64,000 nucleotides of DNA, taken from the NCBI RefSeq assembly GCF_000422445.1, contig NZ_KE383837.1, positions 124,001 to 188,000 on the forward strand, in the 5' to 3' direction. The stretch comes from Paenibacillus assamensis DSM 18201. Lineage in GTDB: Bacteria; Bacillota; Bacilli; Paenibacillales; Paenibacillaceae. This document shows, in pieces, positions 37,105 through 47,269 of this stretch. The notes beneath the pieces are model-generated. The model saw only the letters and a list, made by a program, of their open reading frames with translations. It did no database searches and was not told where the DNA came from. The translations under genes were made by a program, and so were the position numbers. How positions within the stretch are numbered: the stretch's first letter is position 1; the number at the start of each line of letters is the position of its first letter.

Positions 37105-37441
37105 CTTCGTCCCTCCCTCTCACATCTGAATAGAGACAACATGTCATCATCTTTACGATTGAATAGAGGGACAGATTGAATGAATTCGCCTGTAGAAGAC
37201 GTGCTGAAGTAGCTTGCAGTATACATATAGCAGCTTAGATGATGACCTTTATAATTGTATGTTATGCGGATATTTATAAATTCGCCTATGAAATATTTAT
37301 TTCTGTGCATATACAAAAAAAAGCATCCCGCTCACTACGATAGGTGAGATGGCATGCTTCTTCGTTCGTCTTATTTTAAAAGATATGTCTTACTACGCAC
37401 GTGCAACTATTTAACCGCACAATACGCGGCAAGCCCTTTTC
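37105..37441 (-). promoter_or_regulatory. Intergenic region upstream of the acyl-CoA ligase gene
   Basis: This 337-base gene-free stretch contains the ricA terminator (37313-37360) and, below it, the AT-rich segment expected to hold the ligase promoter (TACAAT and TATAAA near 37250). A half-site TGAATGAATTC near 37177 recalls FadR but has no matching second half. No firm operator is called. Confidence 0.3.
37313..37360 (-). terminator. Terminator of the miaB-ricA unit
   Basis: On the minus strand, AAGCATGCCATCTCAC pairs with GTGAGCGGGATGCTT, followed by eight T residues. It lies about 80 bases after the ricA stop. Confidence 0.88.
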
Positions 37442-37915
37442 TTAGTCACTGCAGCTTTCAGGATCATCAGCACGACCTGCTTCTACATTGATTTTTTCTG
37501 AAACAGAGTCACGGATAACGCCCATAATCAACTGGAGCAAATAATTCACGTCCGTTTGACTTTGCTGGAACTGTACGACAAGTGGAACATTATCAAGCTC
37601 ATCTTGCAATGATTCCAATTCAGCTTCAATCTTTTCGACCATAGCTGTATTGTTGAAGGATTCAAAGGCAACAATCTCTTTCTGCTTCTTTTTAAGCATC
37701 GCGATCGTCTTCTGTACTTGTTCATGCTTCTGAATCAACTTCTCTGCTTCCTGATACTGTTTAACTTCCTCTGTCGTGCAAATTAGCTCGGCCAAATGTT
37801 TTGCCTTCTGCATAATATCTTCACGCACAAGCACTTCAGCAGCTTCGAACTTAGGCACACCACATGCTGATTTTGCTGTTAGCTGACTCTGTTTCTCTTT
37901 GGATTGCTGTGACAC
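37442..37915 (-). CDS. ricA: RicA/YmcA regulator of RNA processing and biofilm formation
   Basis: The protein of about 157 residues belongs to the YlbF/YmcA family: a helical bundle with QEAEKLIQKHEQVQKTIAML. In B. subtilis, RicA with RicT (YaaT) and RicF (YlbF) forms an Fe-S-bound complex that guides RNase Y and affects sporulation, competence and biofilm. Cysteines near both ends (SACGVP and the terminal SCSD) could be cluster ligands. The GTG at 37915 has GGGGGAG 6 bases upstream; an ATG at 37930 is the alternative. It follows miaB as in B. subtilis (ymcB-ymcA). Confidence 0.88.
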   Translation of the reverse strand: MSQQSKEKQSQLTAKSACGVPKFEAAEVLVREDIMQKAKHLAELICTTEEVKQYQEAEKLIQKHEQVQKTIAMLKKKQKEIVAFESFNNTAMVEKIEAELESLQDELDNVPLVVQFQQSQTDVNYLLQLIMGVIRDSVSEKINVEAGRADDPESCSD

Positions 37916-37979
37916 CTCAATCTCCCCCATCTACAGGTACAATCTTCCTTATTCATTGTACCTGATGCTGTTATCATTT

Positions 37980-39530
37980 TTAAGAACTCATCTGCATCTT
38001 TTCTGTGACAAGCTCGCCTTTTATATAGAAAGATTTAATATCTGTCACTTCCACGTGTACAAACTGACCAATCAGCTCTTCTGAACCTGCAAAATGAACG
38101 AGCCTATTGGTACGAGTACGGCCTGATAAGATGAGTTCATTATTTTTACTTTCACTTTCAACGAGCACCTCTACCGTCTCACCGAGCAATTTCTCATTGC
38201 CTTTGCGGCTAAAGTCCTTCATTAAAGCATTTAGACGCTGCAATCGTTCCTTCTTCACTTCCATAGGCACGTTGTCTTCCATCTGAGCTGCTGGTGTTCC
38301 TTCACGCGGCGAATAAATAAACGTAAACGCCTGTTCAAATTCCACTTCCCTCATTAACGACATCGTCTCTTCAAAATGCTCGTCGGTTTCGCCTGGGAAA
38401 CCTACAATAATGTCCGTCGTCAACGATACGTTCGGAATGGCCGCCTTAATTTTATGTACAAGCTGTAAATAATGCTCGCGTGTATACTTACGGCTCATCT
38501 TCTTCAACACTGCACTGCTGCCCGATTGAACAGGAAGATGAATATGTTCCACTAGATTCCCCTGCTTAGCCAACACTTCAATGAGATGGTCATCGAAGTC
38601 ACGTGGATGGGAGGTTGTAAAACGAATACGCGGAAGATCAATCGTACGAATCTCATCCATAAGGTGCCCAAACGTATACGTTCTATCAATGAAGTCCTTC
38701 CCGTACGCATTTACATTTTGACCAAGCAATGTAATTTCTTTATAGCCCTGACGTGCAAGCTCTCGAACTTCTGCAATTACATCCTCTGGCAGACGGCTCC
38801 GTTCCTTACCTCGCGTATACGGTACGATACAATAGGTACAGAACTTATCACAACCGTACATAATATTGACCCATCCTCGCATGCCCGAACGCTTCTTAGG
38901 TAGGTTTTCGATAATGTCGCCTTCCTTAGACCATACATCAACAACCATTTCTTTATTGAACAGCGCATCACGGACGAGGAACGGCAGACGATGTATATTA
39001 TGAGTTCCAAATATTATATCAACAAATTGATGCTTACTCATGATGCGGTTCACGACATTTTCCTCTTGAGACATGCAGCCGCACACCCCAAGTATAAGTC
39101 CAGGCCGCTCAAGCTTCAATGTTTTGAGATGCCCTAATTCTCCAAACACTTTATCTTCAGCATTTTCACGGATCGCACATGTATTTAATAAAATGATGTC
39201 CGCTTCCTTGCGATCCTCTGTCTTCTCATAACCCATCTGTTCGAGCAATCCACTCATCGTCTCTGAATCATGCTCATTCATCTGACAGCCAAACGTATAA
39301 ATGATGTAGCGCTTACCATTGCCAATCTCACGCAGATTTTCAGGAACCGCATCTTCATAATGCACCTGTATGTCCTGTTTACCACGCTGCTTTTCTTGAC
39401 GCTGATTCGGTTCTGACATAATATAAATTTCACGGCCATGAAGACGAATCTTCTTGCCGTTCTCATCCTCTGAAATGACTTTGGCCTGAGAAAAGTCAAA
39501 ATACTTAGCGTAATCCTTCCCCTTGCTCAT
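37980..39530 (-). CDS. miaB: tRNA-2-methylthio-N6-isopentenyladenosine synthase
   Basis: The 516-residue radical SAM methylthiotransferase modifies A37 of tRNAs. The N-terminal MTTase domain has three cluster cysteines ([26 protein letters not shown]). The radical SAM motif is [16 protein letters not shown] and a TRAM domain ends the protein. An N-terminal extension of about 85 residues is usual for Bacillota MiaB. The ATG at 39530 has AAAGGAG upstream, and the frame to 39578 is not needed. ricA follows after 64 bases. Confidence 0.96.
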   Translation of the reverse strand: MSKGKDYAKYFDFSQAKVISEDENGKKIRLHGREIYIMSEPNQRQEKQRGKQDIQVHYEDAVPENLREIGNGKRYIIYTFGCQMNEHDSETMSGLLEQMGYEKTEDRKEADIILLNTCAIRENAEDKVFGELGHLKTLKLERPGLILGVCGCMSQEENVVNRIMSKHQFVDIIFGTHNIHRLPFLVRDALFNKEMVVDVWSKEGDIIENLPKKRSGMRGWVNIMYGCDKFCTYCIVPYTRGKERSRLPEDVIAEVRELARQGYKEITLLGQNVNAYGKDFIDRTYTFGHLMDEIRTIDLPRIRFTTSHPRDFDDHLIEVLAKQGNLVEHIHLPVQSGSSAVLKKMSRKYTREHYLQLVHKIKAAIPNVSLTTDIIVGFPGETDEHFEETMSLMREVEFEQAFTFIYSPREGTPAAQMEDNVPMEVKKERLQRLNALMKDFSRKGNEKLLGETVEVLVESESKNNELILSGRTRTNRLVHFAGSEELIGQFVHVEVTDIKSFYIKGELVTEKMQMSS

Positions 39531-39666
39531 CCTCTTGGTCACTCCTTTTTTATTTATAATTTTGTCTACAATCATCATTCATTTGTTCTCACAATGAGTT
39601 CGAAACACAATCCAGAATATTATACCATTGATTTCTATTCGATTCCAAGATAGGACGTTGCAGGAA

Positions 39667-39697
39667 ATTAAAAAACGGCCCCTTAGGGACCGTTTAA
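39667..39697 (-). terminator. Terminator of pduL
   Basis: On the minus strand, AAACGGTCCC pairs with GGGGCCGTTT around a short TAA loop and is followed by TTTAATTT, 10 bases past the pduL stop. Confidence 0.88.
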
Positions 39698-39705
39698 AAT
39701 GCTTA

Positions 39706-40275
39706 TTAGTCGATGATTTCAGCTGTATCGCCGTTCTTAACACCAGCAGCATTCGCTTCATCTGTATCGATATGCATGTCCAATGCAAATGTTGGATGTA
39801 CACGAGCAAGTACATTTTCAAATACAACGCCACGCTCTCCGCCTACGCGTACACGTAACGTCTGCTTATCTTGAATGCCCCACTTCTCTGCATCAGATGT
39901 ATGGAAGTGAATGTGGCGAGCAGCAACGATAACCCCTTTGTCCAATACTACTTCACCATGTGGGCCTTTAAGCGTAATACCTGGTGTATCTTCGATAGCG
40001 CCAGATTCACGCACAGGTGCCTTTACGCCCAAAGCGAAGGAATCCGTACGAGAAATTTCCAATTGGGATGCTGGACGAGCTGGTCCCAAAATACGTACTG
40101 TATTGAAGGAACCTTTAGGTCCGATAACTTCTACTGTTTCTACTGCTGCGAATTGTCCTGGCTGGGACAATGCTTTGAATTCTGTTAGTTGAGCACCTGG
40201 TCCAAATAGTGCCTCAATGTGCTCTTGTGTTAGATGAATATGACGACCGGAAACGCCTACTGGTACAGTTTTCAT
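39706..40275 (-). CDS. pduL: PduL-type phosphate acyltransferase
   Basis: The 189-residue protein has the duplicated PduL beta-barrel with zinc ligands in VSGRHIHL and ARHIHFH, and LDMHIDTDEANAAG at the end. It exchanges acyl-CoA and acyl-phosphate and here probably acts as a phosphotransacetylase. There are no microcompartment shell genes and no N-terminal encapsulation helix, so it is a free metabolic enzyme. AGGTGG lies 7 bases before the ATG at 40275. It sits beside korAB, which makes acyl-CoA. Confidence 0.92.
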   Translation of the reverse strand: MKTVPVGVSGRHIHLTQEHIEALFGPGAQLTEFKALSQPGQFAAVETVEVIGPKGSFNTVRILGPARPASQLEISRTDSFALGVKAPVRESGAIEDTPGITLKGPHGEVVLDKGVIVAARHIHFHTSDAEKWGIQDKQTLRVRVGGERGVVFENVLARVHPTFALDMHIDTDEANAAGVKNGDTAEIID

Positions 40276-40336
40276 GTTTCTTCCACCTCTCGCTTGTCTC
40301 TCTAGTTCATATACCAACTTTTATTATACTATGAAA

Positions 40337-40373
40337 ATAAAAAAAGCATACATCTTTCGACATATGCCTTTTT
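40337..40373 (-). terminator. Terminator of korAB
   Basis: On the minus strand, GGCATA and TATGCT pair and are followed by TTTTTTATTTT, about 30 bases after the korB stop. Confidence 0.75.
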
Positions 40374-40398
40374 AACAATTAATTGAATTTATTTATTA

Positions 40399-41265
40399 TT
40401 ACTTAAATTCTTTAAGCAAGCTATTGAAATCATCCGGAGACAAAGTCAGATCCTGATGTGCGAGAGACTCTTGGGAGAAGCCAGGTACCAAGTTCTCGTA
40501 CGAACGACGGGAAGTATCTTGATATATAAGTCCTGTAATCATTCCATTCGTTTCCATCAGCTTCGTCATAGCCATCACTCGGTTCGTTGGATCGTAGCCT
40601 TCCACCGTCGCCAAGTTTACGATGTTCTCTTTAAACCAGTCATACGTATTAATTTTGTTAAATGTGACACAAGGACTGAACACGTTAATTAAAGAGAATC
40701 CTTCATGATTAATGCCTTGCTCGATTAAAGATGTCAGCTGCTTCAGGTCGCTTGAGAACGACTGAGCCACAAATGTCGCTCCAGCCGCCAATGCAATCTC
40801 CAATGGTGCTAGCGTTGTCTCTACCGAACCTTCCGGTGTACTCTTCGTCTTGAAACCTACAGCACTACGCGGAGAAGTTTGCCCCTTTGTAAGCCCGTAG
40901 ATCTGATTATCCATAACGATATAAGTGATATTCACATTACGACGAATCGCGTGCACGGTATGTCCCATACCGATTGCAAATCCATCGCCATCACCACCAG
41001 AGGCGATAACCGTCAAATCACGATTTGCAAGCTTTACCCCTTGTGCAATCGGCAATGCACGTCCGTGTATACCATGGAATCCATAGGCATTCACATATCC
41101 TGAAATACGACCTGAACAGCCGATACCTGAAATAACAGCTAGTTGTTCAGGCTCCAAGCCTACGTTGGCCGCTGCGCGTTGAATCGCTGCTTGAATCGAG
41201 AAATCACCGCAGCCTGGGCACCAGTTCGGCTTCACATTGTTGCGAAACTCTTTGAACGTTGCCAT
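40399..41265 (-). CDS. korB: 2-oxoacid:ferredoxin oxidoreductase, beta subunit
   Basis: The 288-residue subunit binds thiamine diphosphate. It has NWCPGCGDFSIQAAIQRA at the start and the TPP/Mg motif SGGDGDGFAIGMGHTVHAIRRN. Together with KorA it oxidises 2-oxoglutarate (or a related 2-oxoacid) to acyl-CoA with ferredoxin as acceptor. Its start is one base after the korA stop, so the genes are coupled. The substrate is by family; 2-oxoglutarate is most likely. Confidence 0.92.
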   Translation of the reverse strand: MATFKEFRNNVKPNWCPGCGDFSIQAAIQRAAANVGLEPEQLAVISGIGCSGRISGYVNAYGFHGIHGRALPIAQGVKLANRDLTVIASGGDGDGFAIGMGHTVHAIRRNVNITYIVMDNQIYGLTKGQTSPRSAVGFKTKSTPEGSVETTLAPLEIALAAGATFVAQSFSSDLKQLTSLIEQGINHEGFSLINVFSPCVTFNKINTYDWFKENIVNLATVEGYDPTNRVMAMTKLMETNGMITGLIYQDTSRRSYENLVPGFSQESLAHQDLTLSPDDFNSLLKEFK

Positions 41266-41266
41266 C

Positions 41267-43000
41267 TTACACCAACTCCTTGCTTCGGGAATAGATTTCG
41301 CTTGGTAGGAACGGCGTTCCGTCGTACTTGAGCATATTACGAACTTTCTCCGAACATCCTACATTAAGCTTAATTTGATCCGCCAATTGGCCTGTTGCGT
41401 TATTTTCCACAACAACAATTTGGCTTGCTCGTTCCGCATACGGCTTGAACAGCTCTGTCGGGAACGGATAAATTTGCCGAACCGTAATATGGTTCGTTTT
41501 GATGCCATCTTGCTCAAGTCGAACACGAGCCTCATCAATTGTACCGCCAGTAGATCCCATTCCTACGATAAGCAGTTCTGGCTCTTCGTAAGACGCATCT
41601 ACATGAATCGCATTCGTAATCTGCAAGTTGTCTAACTTGGAAAGACGCTTATCCATCATCTTCTTGCGGTTGATTGAACTCTCAGATGGACGTCCAATCT
41701 CATCATGCTCTACACCTGTCACGTGATGAAGTCCGCCTTTTTCACCTGGAATAACACGAGGTGAAACGCCATCCTCCGTAAACTCGTAACGTTTGAACTG
41801 CGCATGCGTCTCCAGCGGCGGCACATCCGATACTAAATTGCCACGATTGATGACAATACGATTGTAGTCAAGCATTTCACAAGATTGCTTGCCCAAGGAG
41901 AGCTGCAAGTCAGTTAACACGATAACTGGACATTGATACTGCTCCGATAAGTTGAATGCCTCGATCATGTCGTAGAAACACTCTTCAATGGAGCTTGGAG
42001 AAATAATAATCTTTGGAATCTCTCCATGTGTACCATAGATCATCGCATTTACGTCACTTTGTTCCTGCTTCGTTGGCAAGCCTGTACTTGGCCCTCCGCG
42101 CTGTGTGTCTATAATAACAAGCGGCGTCTCTGTCATACCTGCTAAACCGATAGCTTCCATCATCAGGGAAAGACCCGGTCCAGCAGAAGCCGTCATCGTA
42201 CGAACACCTGCATAGTTAGCTCCGATAGCCATCGTTGCTGCTGCAATTTCGTCTTCTGTCTGCACAACTGTTCCACCGAATTTCGGCAGTTTTTTAATTA
42301 AATATTCCATAACTTCAGAAGCCGGTGTGATTGGATACGCAGACATGATTCTGCAACCTGCTGCCAATGACCCAAGTGCCATTGCATCGTTACCGATCAT
42401 AAATAGCTTCTGTTTACCATCAGCAGGCTCTAACTGAAACTCATCCAAAGGACCGCCCGCTTGTTCTAGTACAAACTCAGCCCCACGACGAACTGCATCA
42501 ATGTTTTTCTCTACAACAGCTGCGCCTTTACGCCCGAACTCTTCTTCAACCGCTCTATTGAACACTTCTAAAGGCAGGCCTAATAAAGCCCATGACGCGC
42601 CAGACGCTACCATGTTCTTCATAAGAGATGTTCCAAGTTCCTCAGCGATCGCTGTAATTGGTACTGCAAACAATCTTGCAGTGACACCTTCAGGTACCAC
42701 TGGATTAAACTTCGCATCTGCAACGATAACGCCGTTATCATGCAGTTCATGTGCATTCAGATCAATGGACTCTTGATCAAAAGCAACGAGAATATCTAAA
42801 TCATCTGAAATGGCACGAATAGGCTTCGTGCTAATACGAATCTTATTGTTGGTATGTCCGCCTTTAATACGCGATGAAAAGTGTCGGTAACCGTATAAGT
42901 AATAACCTAGACGATTCAATGCAGTAGAGAAGATCCGGTCTGTACTTTCCACACCTTCCCCTTGCTGACCCCCGATTTTCCACGACAATTGACTAATCAA
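41267..43000 (-). CDS. korA: 2-oxoacid:ferredoxin oxidoreductase, fused gamma-alpha subunit
   Basis: The 577-residue protein fuses a gamma domain (about 1-190, with WKIGGQQGEGVESTDRIF) to an alpha domain (SAYPITPASEVMEY near 230, then AGPGLSLMMEAIGLAGMTETP). This fused form is usual in Bacillota. The chosen start is a TTG at 43000 with AAAGGAG 9 bases upstream, which gives the family N-terminus; the frame runs on to 43057 without such a site. It is first in the korAB pair. Confidence 0.92.
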   Translation of the reverse strand: MISQLSWKIGGQQGEGVESTDRIFSTALNRLGYYLYGYRHFSSRIKGGHTNNKIRISTKPIRAISDDLDILVAFDQESIDLNAHELHDNGVIVADAKFNPVVPEGVTARLFAVPITAIAEELGTSLMKNMVASGASWALLGLPLEVFNRAVEEEFGRKGAAVVEKNIDAVRRGAEFVLEQAGGPLDEFQLEPADGKQKLFMIGNDAMALGSLAAGCRIMSAYPITPASEVMEYLIKKLPKFGGTVVQTEDEIAAATMAIGANYAGVRTMTASAGPGLSLMMEAIGLAGMTETPLVIIDTQRGGPSTGLPTKQEQSDVNAMIYGTHGEIPKIIISPSSIEECFYDMIEAFNLSEQYQCPVIVLTDLQLSLGKQSCEMLDYNRIVINRGNLVSDVPPLETHAQFKRYEFTEDGVSPRVIPGEKGGLHHVTGVEHDEIGRPSESSINRKKMMDKRLSKLDNLQITNAIHVDASYEEPELLIVGMGSTGGTIDEARVRLEQDGIKTNHITVRQIYPFPTELFKPYAERASQIVVVENNATGQLADQIKLNVGCSEKVRNMLKYDGTPFLPSEIYSRSKELV

Positions 43001-43221
43001 GCTCGCCCACTCCTTTAAGGTGACTCGAAAATACTGCCTATCCATGTTACACATCATTTACGCATCTTGTAACTATTAAATAGTTGGCAATGGCTTATTG
43101 GCCTGAGTCATAATCATTCTATGTCCAGTCTTAGTAAAAGGCAAGCGTTTTCCCATCTTCGCTCATAGCACCTTGAGATAAGTACGATGCAAAGTTGTGA
43201 TAGGTAAAAAATATTATTTTG

Positions 43222-44181
43222 CTATACCCGCTGCGGCAAATAAGTTCTAAGGAACCTATTTGCGTTCTCATATGCAATTTTGTTCATGACTGCGCTGCCA
43301 TAGCGCTGCTCAATCATCGCAAGTAAGTTTGGATGATGCTCGGCATGCTCTAAGTTTTGAATTTTGTCATCAATGCCATCAAAGTCTGAGCCAAGCATCA
43401 GATGATTCTCTCCACCTAATTGAATAATATGATCGATATGCCCTAGCAAGTCCTCTATCGTGACAAGTTCTTTTTCTGCGACAAATAGCGGCACATAAGT
43501 CACACCTATTCTTCCGTCCCGTGCAATGATGGCACGAATCTGATCATCTGTCAGATTGCGAGGATGCGGCTGCAAAGACGCGCAGTTGGAATGCGAAGCA
43601 ATAACTGGTCGTGTTGTCCCGTCCATCAACTCCCAGAATGCACGTTCATTTAAATGTGACACATCGAGCACAATTCCTAATCGATCACATTCATCAACTA
43701 ACTGCCACCCTTCTGTCGTAAACCCGCCAGAACGTGGTTCTCCTGCTCCATCTACAGCCCAGTTGGCATGATTCCAGGATAAGCCGATAAACCGTACACC
43801 TAGTTCAAACAGTGTACGAACATATACCATGTCCCCTTCTAACGCATCTACTCCTTCTAGAGAGAGAATAGAGCCGATCAATGAACGATCCTGCTCTAGC
43901 ATCTCCAAATCTTCCTTCCATTTCACCCAATGCATTTCTGGCAATACAGCAATCTGCTCACGGAACAAATCGATTGCACGCAGCACTTGGGCAAACCGGG
44001 GAGGTCCTATTAAAGGAGCTGCTTCTAAAAAAAGCGCAAATACTTGCATGCCAACTTGGCCTTTCTTCAATCGTGGCAGTGTAATATCCATTAATTCTGC
44101 ATTTTCAAAGTTAACCTTATTCTCATAAAGCATTTTATAAAGTACATCACAATGGAAATCAATGATTTTTGTATGTTTCAT
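43222..44181 (-). CDS. M19 family membrane dipeptidase
   Basis: The 319-residue metallopeptidase has the zinc motif IDFHCDVLY (His10, Asp12), the bridging Glu in SLEGVDAL, then DVSHLNE, VIASHSNC and GSDFDGID. Members cleave dipeptides, including D-amino-acid or dehydro forms, and may help peptidoglycan recycling. AAGGGAT lies before the ATG. It lies between spoVS and korAB. Confidence 0.92.
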   Translation of the reverse strand: MKHTKIIDFHCDVLYKMLYENKVNFENAELMDITLPRLKKGQVGMQVFALFLEAAPLIGPPRFAQVLRAIDLFREQIAVLPEMHWVKWKEDLEMLEQDRSLIGSILSLEGVDALEGDMVYVRTLFELGVRFIGLSWNHANWAVDGAGEPRSGGFTTEGWQLVDECDRLGIVLDVSHLNERAFWELMDGTTRPVIASHSNCASLQPHPRNLTDDQIRAIIARDGRIGVTYVPLFVAEKELVTIEDLLGHIDHIIQLGGENHLMLGSDFDGIDDKIQNLEHAEHHPNLLAMIEQRYGSAVMNKIAYENANRFLRTYLPQRV

Positions 44182-44323
44182 GCGATTCTCATCCCTTCTG
44201 TCTCTGCCATCTGTCTCCTATCGCTGCCTTTCATTATAGCCTATTCCAGTAATCTAGGCATCTTCGTGTATATAAGCTGTGCCTAACTATGTATACAAGG
44301 TTTCCCTCTACAAAAATATACAG

Positions 44324-44353
44324 CAAAAAACCTGCTTACAGCGTAAACAGGTT
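44324..44353 (-). terminator. Terminator of spoVS
   Basis: On the minus strand, AACCTGTTTAC pairs with GTAAGCAGGTT around a 3-base loop, followed by TTTTTGC. Confidence 0.9.
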
Positions 44354-44399
44354 AGTACGTTCTCTTCGCAGTTTCCATCTTAGTTGCCTACATCCTCTC

Positions 44400-44660
44400 T
44401 TATCTTGGCTCTACAATTAATTTGATTGCTGTACGATCCTCACCATCAATGACAATATCGGTGAATGCCGGAATGCAAATCAAATCTACACCGCTAGGCG
44501 CAACAAATCCCCGTGCAATGGCGACCGCCTTAATTGCTTGGTTCAAAGCACCTGCACCAATCGCCTGCAGTTCGGCCGCTCCCCTTTCACGCAAAACCCC
44601 TGCTAACGCACCAGCTACCGAATTTGGATTGGATTTTGCTGAAACTTTTAATACTTCCAT
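44400..44660 (-). CDS. spoVS: Stage V sporulation protein S
   Basis: The 86-residue protein has the highly conserved SpoVS/Alba-like sequence: VLKVSAKSNPNSVAGALAG, ELQAIGAGALNQAIKA and FVAPSGVDLICIPAFTD. It is needed for sporulation progress in B. subtilis and may bind nucleic acid. GAGGAGG precedes the ATG at 44660; the longer frame to 44792 is spurious. It is downstream of ymdB in the usual order but has its own leader. Confidence 0.96.
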   Translation of the reverse strand: MEVLKVSAKSNPNSVAGALAGVLRERGAAELQAIGAGALNQAIKAVAIARGFVAPSGVDLICIPAFTDIVIDGEDRTAIKLIVEPR

Positions 44661-44791
44661 GAAAGTACCTCCTCGGGAATAATGGTTGATTCCACTATTA
44701 CAACATATTCGTAAACAGGCTAAAAATACCACCAATATATCCCTATACCCCAATTGACCGAAGAAGAACCTCCGACTAACTTGGGCAAGCA

Positions 44792-44838
44792 CAAAAAGAA
44801 CCTTAGCTGCTTATAGCATGTATACAGCCAAGGTTCTC
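44792..44838 (-). terminator. Terminator of ymdB
   Basis: On the minus strand, AGAACCTTGGCTG pairs with CAGCTAAGGTTCT around a 15-base loop, followed by TTTTGTG. It lies 16 bases after the ymdB stop. Confidence 0.92.
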
Positions 44839-44853
44839 GAAATATTCATAATA

Positions 44854-45648
44854 CTAGCTCATAATCCACTCGTCTTCGCGGATACGAATTTTTTCAATAC
44901 GCACCGCTTTTCCTGTTGAATCATCAATATCAACAAGGACAGCATGGAAATGCCATTTGCCTTCACATACTGTGAAACGAACAGGTAGTTGGGTCTTGAA
45001 CTTGCGAAGCACCGCATCGCGCTCCATGCCAAGTACGCCTTCTTTGGAACCTACCATTCCGCAGTCTGTCAAATAGCCTGTTCCATTCGGTAAAATCGTA
45101 TCGTCGTTCGTTTGCACATGCGTATGTGTACCAACAACGAAAGATGCTCTGCCGTCCAAATGCCAGCCCATTGCGATCTTCTCAGAAGTCGCTTCAGCAT
45201 GAAAATCGACTAGAATCGCTTTGGACTGCTTACCTGCACGCTCTAACAACTCGTCTGCCGTACGGAAAGGGCAGTCGATTGCAGGCAGGAACGTTCGCCC
45301 TTGAAGATTAACAATGACTAGTTCTTTCCCATTCGCCTTAATCGTCGTCATTCCTCTTCCAGGTGTTCCTGGAGGGAAGTTAGCCGGACGAACGACACGC
45401 TTCTCTTCATCAATCCATTCAAATATATCACGGTTATCCCAAGTATGATTTCCCATCGTAAAACCATGTACACCGAGATCGGCGAATTCTTTAATAATTG
45501 CAGCAGTCACACCACGCCCACCTGCTGCATTTTCCGCATTCGCAATGATAATATGTGGGTTATATTTGCTCTTCAACTCGGGAAGCAGCGTCTTCACTGC
45601 TTTGCGCCCTGTGTTGCCCACAATATCACCGATAAACAATACTTTCAT
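44854..45648 (-). CDS. ymdB: YmdB family cyclic nucleotide phosphodiesterase
   Basis: The 264-residue metallophosphoesterase has the di-metal motifs GDIVGNTGR, NAENAAGGRG, GNHTWDN, VDFHAEATSEK and GTHTHVQT. In B. subtilis, YmdB hydrolyses 2',3'-cyclic nucleotides and affects biofilm and motility choice. AAGGAGG is 11 bases before the ATG at 45648. The open frame upstream to 46077 lies inside rny on the same strand and is not coding for this protein. The rny-ymdB order is conserved. Confidence 0.95.
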   Translation of the reverse strand: MKVLFIGDIVGNTGRKAVKTLLPELKSKYNPHIIIANAENAAGGRGVTAAIIKEFADLGVHGFTMGNHTWDNRDIFEWIDEEKRVVRPANFPPGTPGRGMTTIKANGKELVIVNLQGRTFLPAIDCPFRTADELLERAGKQSKAILVDFHAEATSEKIAMGWHLDGRASFVVGTHTHVQTNDDTILPNGTGYLTDCGMVGSKEGVLGMERDAVLRKFKTQLPVRFTVCEGKWHFHAVLVDIDDSTGKAVRIEKIRIREDEWIMS

Positions 45649-45669
45649 CGGAAACAAGTCCTCCTTAAC

Positions 45670-45702
45670 AAACGGAGAAGTGGCCGACGCGGCCACTTCT
45701 CC
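45670..45702 (-). terminator. Hairpin between rny and ymdB
   Basis: A perfect 12-bp stem, GGAGAAGTGGCC with GGCCACTTCTCC, has a short loop and is followed by GTTTGTT. It may be a partial terminator or a processing signal, since ymdB starts only 22 bases later. Confidence 0.7.
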
Positions 45703-45721
45703 AAGTCCTATACGTCTATTA

Positions 45722-47269
45722 TTATTTGGCGTATTCCACCGCTCGAGTCTCGCGGATAACTGTAACCTTAATGTGCCCCGGATAATCCAGTTCACTCTCG
45801 ATTTTTTTCGTAATCTCGCGAGCAAGACGATACGCTTCCGTATCATCAATCTTCTCAGGCTGTACCATGACACGAACTTCACGTCCAGCTTGAATCGCGT
45901 ACGATTTATCAACACCTTCGAACGATTCAGAGATATCTTCAAGCTTCTCCAGTCGTTTGATGTATGTTTCAAGCGTTTCGCGACGAGCTCCCGGTCTTGC
46001 AGCAGACAATGCATCTGCAGCAGCAACGAGCATTGCGATAATCGATGTTGCTTCGCAATCACCATGGTGGGATGCAATACTGTTAATAACGACAGGATGT
46101 TCTTTGTACTTTTTCGCCAGCTCTACACCGATCTCTACGTGAGATCCTTCTACTTCGTGATCTAACGCTTTTCCGATATCGTGTAGTAAGCCTGCACGCT
46201 TAGCAAGAGTTACATCTTCACCAAGCTCTCCAGCCATCAACCCTGCTAGATACGCAACTTCCATGGAATGCTTAAGTACATTCTGTCCATAGCTTGTACG
46301 GAATTTGAGGCGACCAAGAATTTTAATTAAGTCAGGATGCAAACCATGCACGCCCACTTCAAATGTAGCTTGTTCACCGTATTCACGAATACGTTCATCC
46401 ACTTCTTTACGTGATTTGTCAACCATCTCTTCGATACGTGCCGGGTGAATACGTCCGTCTGCAACCAGCTTCTCAAGTGATGTTCGAGCAATCTCACGAC
46501 GAATTGGATCGAACCCAGACAAGATAACCGCTTCTGGAGTATCGTCGATAATTAGATCAATACCCGTAAGCGTCTCCAATGCGCGAATGTTACGTCCTTC
46601 ACGACCGATAATACGGCCTTTCATCTCTTCGTTCGGCAAAGCAACGACAGATACCGTAGTTTCAGCCACATGGTCAGCCGCACAGCGCTGGATTGCTAGC
46701 GTAATAATATTACGTGAGCGCTTGTCCGCCTCTTCTCGAGCTTGCTGCTCGATTTCTTTAATCATTTGTGCTGTCTCATGACGAACTTCTTGCTCGACAT
46801 TCGTCAAAATAATCTGTCTAGCGTCTTCCATGGACAGATTCGATATGCGCTCCAATTCCGAAACTTGTTGTTGATGGATGCGCTCAACTTGTTCTTGTGT
46901 CTCTTCAATCTGCTTCTCTTTGTTAGCTAGTTGTTCCTCTTTACGTTCGAGCGAATCTAACTTTTTATCCAACGACTCTTCTTTTTGTACGATTCGTCTT
47001 TCTTGACGTTGAATTTCGTTCCGGCGTTCACGGATATCTTTCTCCGCTTCGGTGCGAACTTTGTGGACATCGTCTTTTGCTTCAAGCACTGTTTCTTTCT
47101 TTAGTGCCTCCGCTTCCTTACGTGCGTTATCCACGATTTGTTCCGCAGCATGCTCAGCACTCGTTATTTTCGCTTCCGCCAGCGATTTGCGAATCAGATA
47201 ACCGATTCCAAACCCCAAGAACAATGCAGCCACAACGAGAACGATTGCGAGCCAAATGTTGACGTTCAT
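45722..47269 (-). CDS. rny: Ribonuclease Y
   Basis: The 515-residue endonuclease begins mRNA decay. It has one N-terminal membrane helix (about 5-25), a long coiled coil (about 30-200), a KH domain with [15 protein letters not shown] and an HD domain with [10 protein letters not shown], ending with the conserved [27 protein letters not shown] precedes the ATG at 47269; the longer frame is not used. RicA, which directs RNase Y in B. subtilis, is encoded about 8 kb away in this window. Confidence 0.97.
   Translation of the reverse strand: MNVNIWLAIVLVVAALFLGFGIGYLIRKSLAEAKITSAEHAAEQIVDNARKEAEALKKETVLEAKDDVHKVRTEAEKDIRERRNEIQRQERRIVQKEESLDKKLDSLERKEEQLANKEKQIEETQEQVERIHQQQVSELERISNLSMEDARQIILTNVEQEVRHETAQMIKEIEQQAREEADKRSRNIITLAIQRCAADHVAETTVSVVALPNEEMKGRIIGREGRNIRALETLTGIDLIIDDTPEAVILSGFDPIRREIARTSLEKLVADGRIHPARIEEMVDKSRKEVDERIREYGEQATFEVGVHGLHPDLIKILGRLKFRTSYGQNVLKHSMEVAYLAGLMAGELGEDVTLAKRAGLLHDIGKALDHEVEGSHVEIGVELAKKYKEHPVVINSIASHHGDCEATSIIAMLVAAADALSAARPGARRETLETYIKRLEKLEDISESFEGVDKSYAIQAGREVRVMVQPEKIDDTEAYRLAREITKKIESELDYPGHIKVTVIRETRAVEYAK

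Noticed and set aside
37170-37187. FadR-like half-site TGAATGAATTC upstream of the acyl-CoA ligase
   Set aside because: Only one half resembles the consensus; the second half does not match, so no operator is called.
45649-46077. N-terminal extension of the ymdB frame
   Set aside because: It lies inside rny on the same strand in another frame, and the ymdB ATG at 45648 has a strong AAGGAGG site and the family N-terminus.
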